Below are positions 63,870 to 64,000 of a stretch of 64,000 nt of DNA, piece after piece; within the stretch, counting starts at the first letter, position 1, and every line of letters begins with the position of its first letter. Where the stretch lies: assembly GCF_028453695.1 (NCBI RefSeq), contig NC_135780.1, positions 11,839,172-11,903,171 of the forward strand, in the 5' to 3' direction. The DNA is from Augochlora pura (Eukaryota; Arthropoda; Insecta; Hymenoptera; Halictidae). A program made the position numbers and the translations under genes. The notes under the pieces were generated by a model. It was not told the origin of the DNA. It was given only the letters and a program-made list of their open reading frames with translations, and made no database searches.

Positions 63870-64000
63870 CCTCTGTCAGGTGACGACGAGCCTGGCGGCG
63901 GCCTGCGCGGTGCTGTTCAGCCGTGGTCACTCGAGGCTTCTCATTAATACTGCCAGCTCGCGGAAAGTCGCGCCCAGCTTGCCCGGCGTCGACTGTTTCT
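63870..64000 (+). CDS. Possible coding exon running off the window
   Basis: A good acceptor (TTGATTTCGGTCCTCTGTCAG, about 63859-63879) is followed by one open frame to the window end, starting VTTSLAAACAVLFSRG and continuing SRLLINTASSRKVAPSLPG. The other two frames stop quickly. I recognise no family. It may be the first visible exon of a gene to the right. Confidence 0.3.

Overview
The window is animal nuclear DNA, most likely from a hymenopteran insect and probably a bee. Genes are split by short canonical GT-AG introns. The protein set (insect-type rabaptin with a zinc finger, an orcokinin gene, a CBF-beta homologue with a long intron) and the very abundant TTAA-flanked short transposons fit that group. 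The species cannot be named from sequence alone. One 100-base assembly gap lies at 42705-42804.

The first 19 kb is gene-dense. In order: the 3' part of a rabaptin / Rab GTPase-binding effector gene (+, 62-2435); a complete APPBP2 homologue (-, 3532-5884, nine exons, 580 aa); an ITFG1 / T-cell immunomodulatory protein homologue (+, 6490-8451); cyclin-dependent kinase 5 (-, 9045-10506, seven exons, 302 aa); a small coiled-coil gene I do not recognise (+, 11930-12827); an orcokinin neuropeptide gene with separate A-type and B-type peptide exons (-, 12913-15439); and a small CFAP97-domain gene (-, 18333-18861 or 18921). APPBP2 and ITFG1 are divergent, ITFG1 and Cdk5 are convergent, and the coiled-coil gene ends 85 bp from the orcokinin A-type stop codon.

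From 24.6 to 37.6 kb lies one gene, the core-binding factor beta homologue (Brother / Big brother family, partner of Runt proteins). Its three coding exons are at 24617-24808, 25417-25608 and 37208-37576. The 11.6-kb second intron is full of tandem repeats, TTAA-flanked MITEs and a solo LTR just before the last exon.

From 37.6 kb to the end I find no confident protein-coding gene apart from a possible exon at the right edge. The region holds simple repeats, satellites, MITEs and one remarkable pseudogene at 45100-45746: an Hsp60 retrocopy whose sequence is circularly permuted, flanked by a 10-bp target-site duplication and lacking a poly(A) tail. This is the pattern expected if a circular RNA was reverse-transcribed and inserted. 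A later 135-bp retroposon sits inside it with its own 11-bp duplication.

All exon limits were read by hand from splice signals, reading phase and remembered family sequence; no alignment was run.
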